In this document: piece by piece, positions 61,176-64,000 of the stretch | Layout: every line of letters begins with the position of its first letter | Position numbering within the stretch: position 1 is the stretch's first letter | Source: Microbulbifer variabilis ATCC 700307 | GTDB lineage: Bacteria; Pseudomonadota; Gammaproteobacteria; Pseudomonadales; Cellvibrionaceae | Reading direction: 5' to 3' | Assembly (NCBI RefSeq): GCF_000380565.1 | Contig: NZ_AQYJ01000029.1 | Coordinates: 248,001 to 312,000, forward strand | Length of the DNA stretch: 64,000 nucleotides | Program-made: the position numbers and the translations under genes | Notes under the pieces: model-generated | What the model was told of the DNA's origin: nothing | Seen by the model: only the letters and a program-made list of their open reading frames with translations | The model's database searches: none

Positions 61176-62438
61176 ATGAATAATCAGCGCATACTGCTTT
61201 CCCTATTCGCCATTTATTTTGTGTTTGCCATTCTGCTAAACAGCGTGGGCACAGTAATCATGCAGGTAATCAATACTTATGGTGTGAGTAAATCTGCCGC
61301 CAGTGTATTGGAGGGTTTTAAGGATATCCCTATCGGTGTGGTTTCATTCCTGGTGGCTTCACAGTTGCCACGCTTGGGATTCAAGAAAGCGATGTTGATA
61401 GGTCTGGCGATTGTTGCTGTGGCTTGTACCGCTATGCCGATACTGCCGGGGTTCTGGACAGCCAAACTGCTGTTTCTGTCTGTTGGTGTCGCCTTCGCTT
61501 TGGTCAAAGTCGCTGTTTATTCAACCGTTGGTTTGCTTGCGAGAGATCGCAAAGAACATGCGAGCCTGCTAAATACCCTCGAGGGGGTTTTTATGGTGGG
61601 TGTGTTGGGGGGCTATTGGCTTTTCAGTGCGTTCATTGATTCCGCCAACCCTGGCTCAACTACCTGGTTAAGCGTCTACTGGGTATTGGCAGCTATTTGT
61701 GCTGTCGCCTTCGTCCTGCTGTGGACTACTGAAATGAATGAATCGGGGACTCGTATTGAGGGGGCCAGCCCTCGTCAGGAGTTCCTGGCAATGATCAAGC
61801 TAATGGCCAAACCGCTGGTATATATCTATGTGATTTCTGTGTTTATCTATGTGCTGATTGAGCAGGGAATCGGCAGTTGGCTGCCTACATTTAACAATGA
61901 GATTCTTAAGCTGCCGGCTGCTATGAGTGTCCAGGCGGCCAGTATTTTCGCAGCAGGCTTGGCGATAGGGCGGCTCGGTGCGGGGGCTATCATGCGGCGT
62001 CTGCACTGGTACCCGGTTCTCAATATCTGCCTGTTGGCAATGGCGCTGTTGGTAGTATTAACCTTGCCATTGTCGAGTAATGTCCAGCCAGATCCAGATA
62101 TCAGCTGGCTCAATGCGCCGATAGCCGCATTTGTCCTCCCATTGATAGGCTTGTTTATGGCCCCCGTATATCCGGCGATCAACTCAGTGATGCTGAGCTC
62201 ACTGCCCACACACCAACACTCCGCAATGACCGGGTTACTGGTGATTTTCTCTGCATTGGGGGGGACAACGGGCTCACTAATAACAGGAACCGTTTTTGAG
62301 GTATTCGATGGCCAGGTGGCTTTCTATCTGTCGCTGGTTCCTATTTCAGTGATTCTTATTAGCTTATTCTTCTTCCGTCGTGCAGTGGAGCGGCAGGTAC
62401 CTGGTGAGCAGGCGCTACCGGCCAGCCCGGTGACCTGA
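61176..62438 (+). CDS. MFS transporter, probable maltose/oligosaccharide uptake
   Basis: 420 residues with about 12 membrane helices (first at about 5-25). After helix two it lacks the classical GxxxDRxGR loop but has QLPRLGFKKAMLIGLAI. The mid-loop (about 190-205) is short and charged (EMNESGTRIEGASPRQEF). It lies between maltose phosphorylase and the LacI regulator under shared operators, so it is inferred to carry maltose across the inner membrane, in series with the TonB receptor at 47366. Transport direction and substrate are not proved. Confidence 0.85.
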   Translation: MNNQRILLSLFAIYFVFAILLNSVGTVIMQVINTYGVSKSAASVLEGFKDIPIGVVSFLVASQLPRLGFKKAMLIGLAIVAVACTAMPILPGFWTAKLLFLSVGVAFALVKVAVYSTVGLLARDRKEHASLLNTLEGVFMVGVLGGYWLFSAFIDSANPGSTTWLSVYWVLAAICAVAFVLLWTTEMNESGTRIEGASPRQEFLAMIKLMAKPLVYIYVISVFIYVLIEQGIGSWLPTFNNEILKLPAAMSVQAASIFAAGLAIGRLGAGAIMRRLHWYPVLNICLLAMALLVVLTLPLSSNVQPDPDISWLNAPIAAFVLPLIGLFMAPVYPAINSVMLSSLPTHQHSAMTGLLVIFSALGGTTGSLITGTVFEVFDGQVAFYLSLVPISVILISLFFFRRAVERQVPGEQALPASPVT

Positions 62439-62517
62439 TCGAAATTTGTCCCTGTTTTACAAATATTTACCACACCCCTAAGATGGCGTATTTCCCGTGA
62501 ACAAGGTGAAGTACGTC

Positions 62518-63591
62518 ATGCCGAAGGATTCCTCCTCTCCCGTATCCATGTCAGATATTGCACGGTTGGCGGGAGTCTCAGAATCCACGGTTTCCCGCGC
62601 TCTGAACAATAATCCGCTGATCAACGAAAAGACCCGTGAGCGTATTCAGCAGATTGCGCGGAGCATGAATTACAAGATTAATGAGAGCGCGCGCAACCTG
62701 CGTTTGAAGCGTAGCCATACCATTTCAGTGGTGATCAATACCGGTTGCGCGGGTGGCCAGACGTTTTCCGATCCCTTTATGCTGGACATGATTGGTGCCA
62801 TTGCCGATAAATTGGCACAGTACAAGTACGATTTGCTGTTCTCTAATAGTATTGCCAGCAATGACGATTGGCACTCCTACCTGATGGGTTCTCGTCGTGC
62901 CGATGGGGTCATAGTGATTGGCCAGGGCGTGGATGACAACCCGCTGCGGGAGTTACAGAAACTGGGAGATCCCCTAGTGGTTTGGGGGGGCACCACCAAG
63001 CCGGGCTCGGAATACTGCATTGTAAGCAGTGACAACCAGATGGGGGGGCACCAGGCAACTAAGCACCTGCTTAGCCTGGGGCGCAGAAAAGTGATCTTCT
63101 TGGGCGACACCGCTCACCCGGAAATCAATGGTCGCTACGAGGGGTACCGCACGGCACTGACTGATACTGGGCTGGGTAAAACTGAACGACAGATTCCGGT
63201 GTCTTTCTCTAGCGAGAGTGGTTACCAGACAATTATCGATTTGATTGGTCGGGAGGGGCTGACTTTCGATGGGGTGTTCGCAGCCAGTGACAGCATCGCC
63301 ATGGGTGCAATCAAGGGCTTGCAGGCATTGGGCCATAAGGTGCCAGAAGATGTAGCGGTGGTGGGCTTTGATGATATTCCCATCGCGCCTTTCTATACCC
63401 CACCTCTCACTACAGTGCGCCAGAATATTCACCGCGCTGGCGAGTTGATGGTTGAGAAGGTTATGCGGCTTGTAGGGGGGCAAAGTGCTGAGCCAGAAGT
63501 TTTGCCCACTGAGCTGGTGGTGCGGGCTTCCTGTGGTGCAAACCCCGAATACCAGCCGGTTCAGGAGTTCTTTCAAGAGGGGCATGGTTAA
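62518..63591 (+). CDS. LacI family transcriptional regulator (maltose regulon)
   Basis: 357 residues from the ATG at 62518 with AAGGTGAAG upstream; a GTG at 62497 is also in frame. The N-terminal helix-turn-helix is clear: VSMSDIARLAGVSESTVSRA (about 9-28) and the hinge helix INESARNLRLKRSHT. The periplasmic-binding-like core follows, with DGVFAASDSIAMGAIKGLQA and VAVVGFDDIPIAPFYTPPLT. LacI proteins bind palindromes with a central CG, matching the four TGCAATCGATTGCA sites. It probably represses the phosphorylase, MFS and TonB-receptor genes until a maltose-related ligand binds. No such site was seen before its own gene. Confidence 0.9.
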   Translation: MPKDSSSPVSMSDIARLAGVSESTVSRALNNNPLINEKTRERIQQIARSMNYKINESARNLRLKRSHTISVVINTGCAGGQTFSDPFMLDMIGAIADKLAQYKYDLLFSNSIASNDDWHSYLMGSRRADGVIVIGQGVDDNPLRELQKLGDPLVVWGGTTKPGSEYCIVSSDNQMGGHQATKHLLSLGRRKVIFLGDTAHPEINGRYEGYRTALTDTGLGKTERQIPVSFSSESGYQTIIDLIGREGLTFDGVFAASDSIAMGAIKGLQALGHKVPEDVAVVGFDDIPIAPFYTPPLTTVRQNIHRAGELMVEKVMRLVGGQSAEPEVLPTELVVRASCGANPEYQPVQEFFQEGHG

Positions 63592-64000
63592 AGTAACCTC
63601 TAGTCCCTTATCTTTGCCAGTTATTACCCTCTCCTCAGAGGCTTCTCTACTTGGTCCCGCAATTGAGGCTCCGCAGAAACGGTGGAGCCCATTTATCACC
63701 TCTTAGGTGGATTCCAATCGTATTTTGGTGCCGTTGGTGTCCGATGCCTACAAGCTGGGCGTGATTACCAGCACCGCTGCTATGGCAGACATTGTACCCC
63801 CATAAATATGTTGGGTACTTAACAGTATTCGTTATATTTTCGGCTTATCTATACAAATTGCGGTTGATAAAAACACCTTATAAAAATCCTCAGCAGCATG
63901 TAACTCAATGTTTCAATTTCAAGGAAGGACATAGATTCAATTGCAACCAGGATTAGATAAGTAATATGGATGCGGGAATCATCTCCTTGAGCCACACTTT
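63592..64000. other. Non-coding region at the right edge
   Basis: About 410 bp. A hairpin with arms GGCTCC and GGAGCC (63667-63689) may end the LacI transcript. A 32-codon frame at 63707-63805 (GTG, then NRILVPLVSDAYKLGVITST) has protein-like composition but no recognised family and could be a gene remnant. Nothing else was seen. Confidence 0.4.

Noticed and set aside
63707-63805. 32-codon frame after the LacI gene
   Set aside because: It looks protein-like but has no clear ribosome-binding site or family; kept only as a possible remnant in the edge annotation.
1-64000. tRNA, rRNA, CRISPR arrays, transposases or prophage genes
   Set aside because: None were recognised on reading the window; short RNA genes in the long gaps cannot be fully excluded without a search.

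Overview
The window looks like chromosomal DNA of a marine, polymer-degrading gammaproteobacterium of the Cellvibrionales/Microbulbifer kind. This is inferred from gene content: two TonB-dependent receptors, a Fur-type iron box, a LacI-controlled maltose phosphorylase cluster, many secreted hydrolases and a Pim-like beta-oxidation cluster. No rRNA, tRNA, CRISPR array or insertion sequence was seen. Compact, moderate-GC metabolic blocks alternate with looser AT-rich accessory blocks that hold single genes, long non-coding gaps and gene remnants.

Layout. 1-740: start of an EamA transporter running off the left edge. 0.8-9.8 kb: a fatty or dicarboxylic acid beta-oxidation cluster (bifunctional hydratase/dehydrogenase, thiolase and acyl-CoA synthetase on minus; two different acyl-CoA dehydrogenases divergently on plus; an IclR regulator at the end). 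10-18 kb: accessory genes (serine hydrolase, beta-helix protein, a 600-residue secreted probable beta-propeller and a remnant of its paralog, methyltransferase, GST). 18.8-21 kb: an M3 peptidase lipoprotein. 21.5-24.7 kb: small accessory genes including a DUF4062 protein. 25.6-32 kb: amidohydrolase, PQQ-type sugar dehydrogenase, DUF2905, a Yellow-like protein paired with a signal-less OpuAC-type binding protein, and a LysR regulator.

32.3-39.5 kb: a Fur-box-controlled heme acquisition locus: a heme-type TonB receptor facing an operon of an ExbB-like channel, a DUF2149 protein and a large exported, membrane-anchored CobN-like chelatase. The arrangement matches the HmuR/HmuS loci of Bacteroidetes.

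39.9-46.4 kb: the most unusual part. Three closely related secreted metzincin proteases (catalytic domain only) and one dead copy lie in tandem. Two are preceded by a gene for an inner-membrane-anchored protein whose C-terminal domain resembles the missing metalloprotease prodomain. Each live protease gene has a related leader capable of folding, a shared ribosome-binding region and its own terminator; three spacers share a GGTTATAA-type palindrome. I propose a split system in which the prodomain acts in trans as a membrane-anchored chaperone or inhibitor.

46.6-63.6 kb: a histidine-rich metal-binding protein, then a maltose-type TonB receptor preceded by two copies of the palindrome TGCAATCGATTGCA. 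The same site lies twice between maltose phosphorylase/beta-phosphoglucomutase (minus) and an MFS transporter plus LacI regulator (plus) at 57.7-63.6 kb, so receptor and enzymes probably form one regulon, with outer-membrane uptake, inner-membrane transport and phosphorolysis encoded together. Between them (50-57.6 kb) sits an AT-rich run of unrelated accessory genes: a SugE exporter, macro domain, GNAT, peroxiredoxin-like, P-loop kinase, exported TenA-like, thioesterase, HExxH protein and DUF985 cupin.
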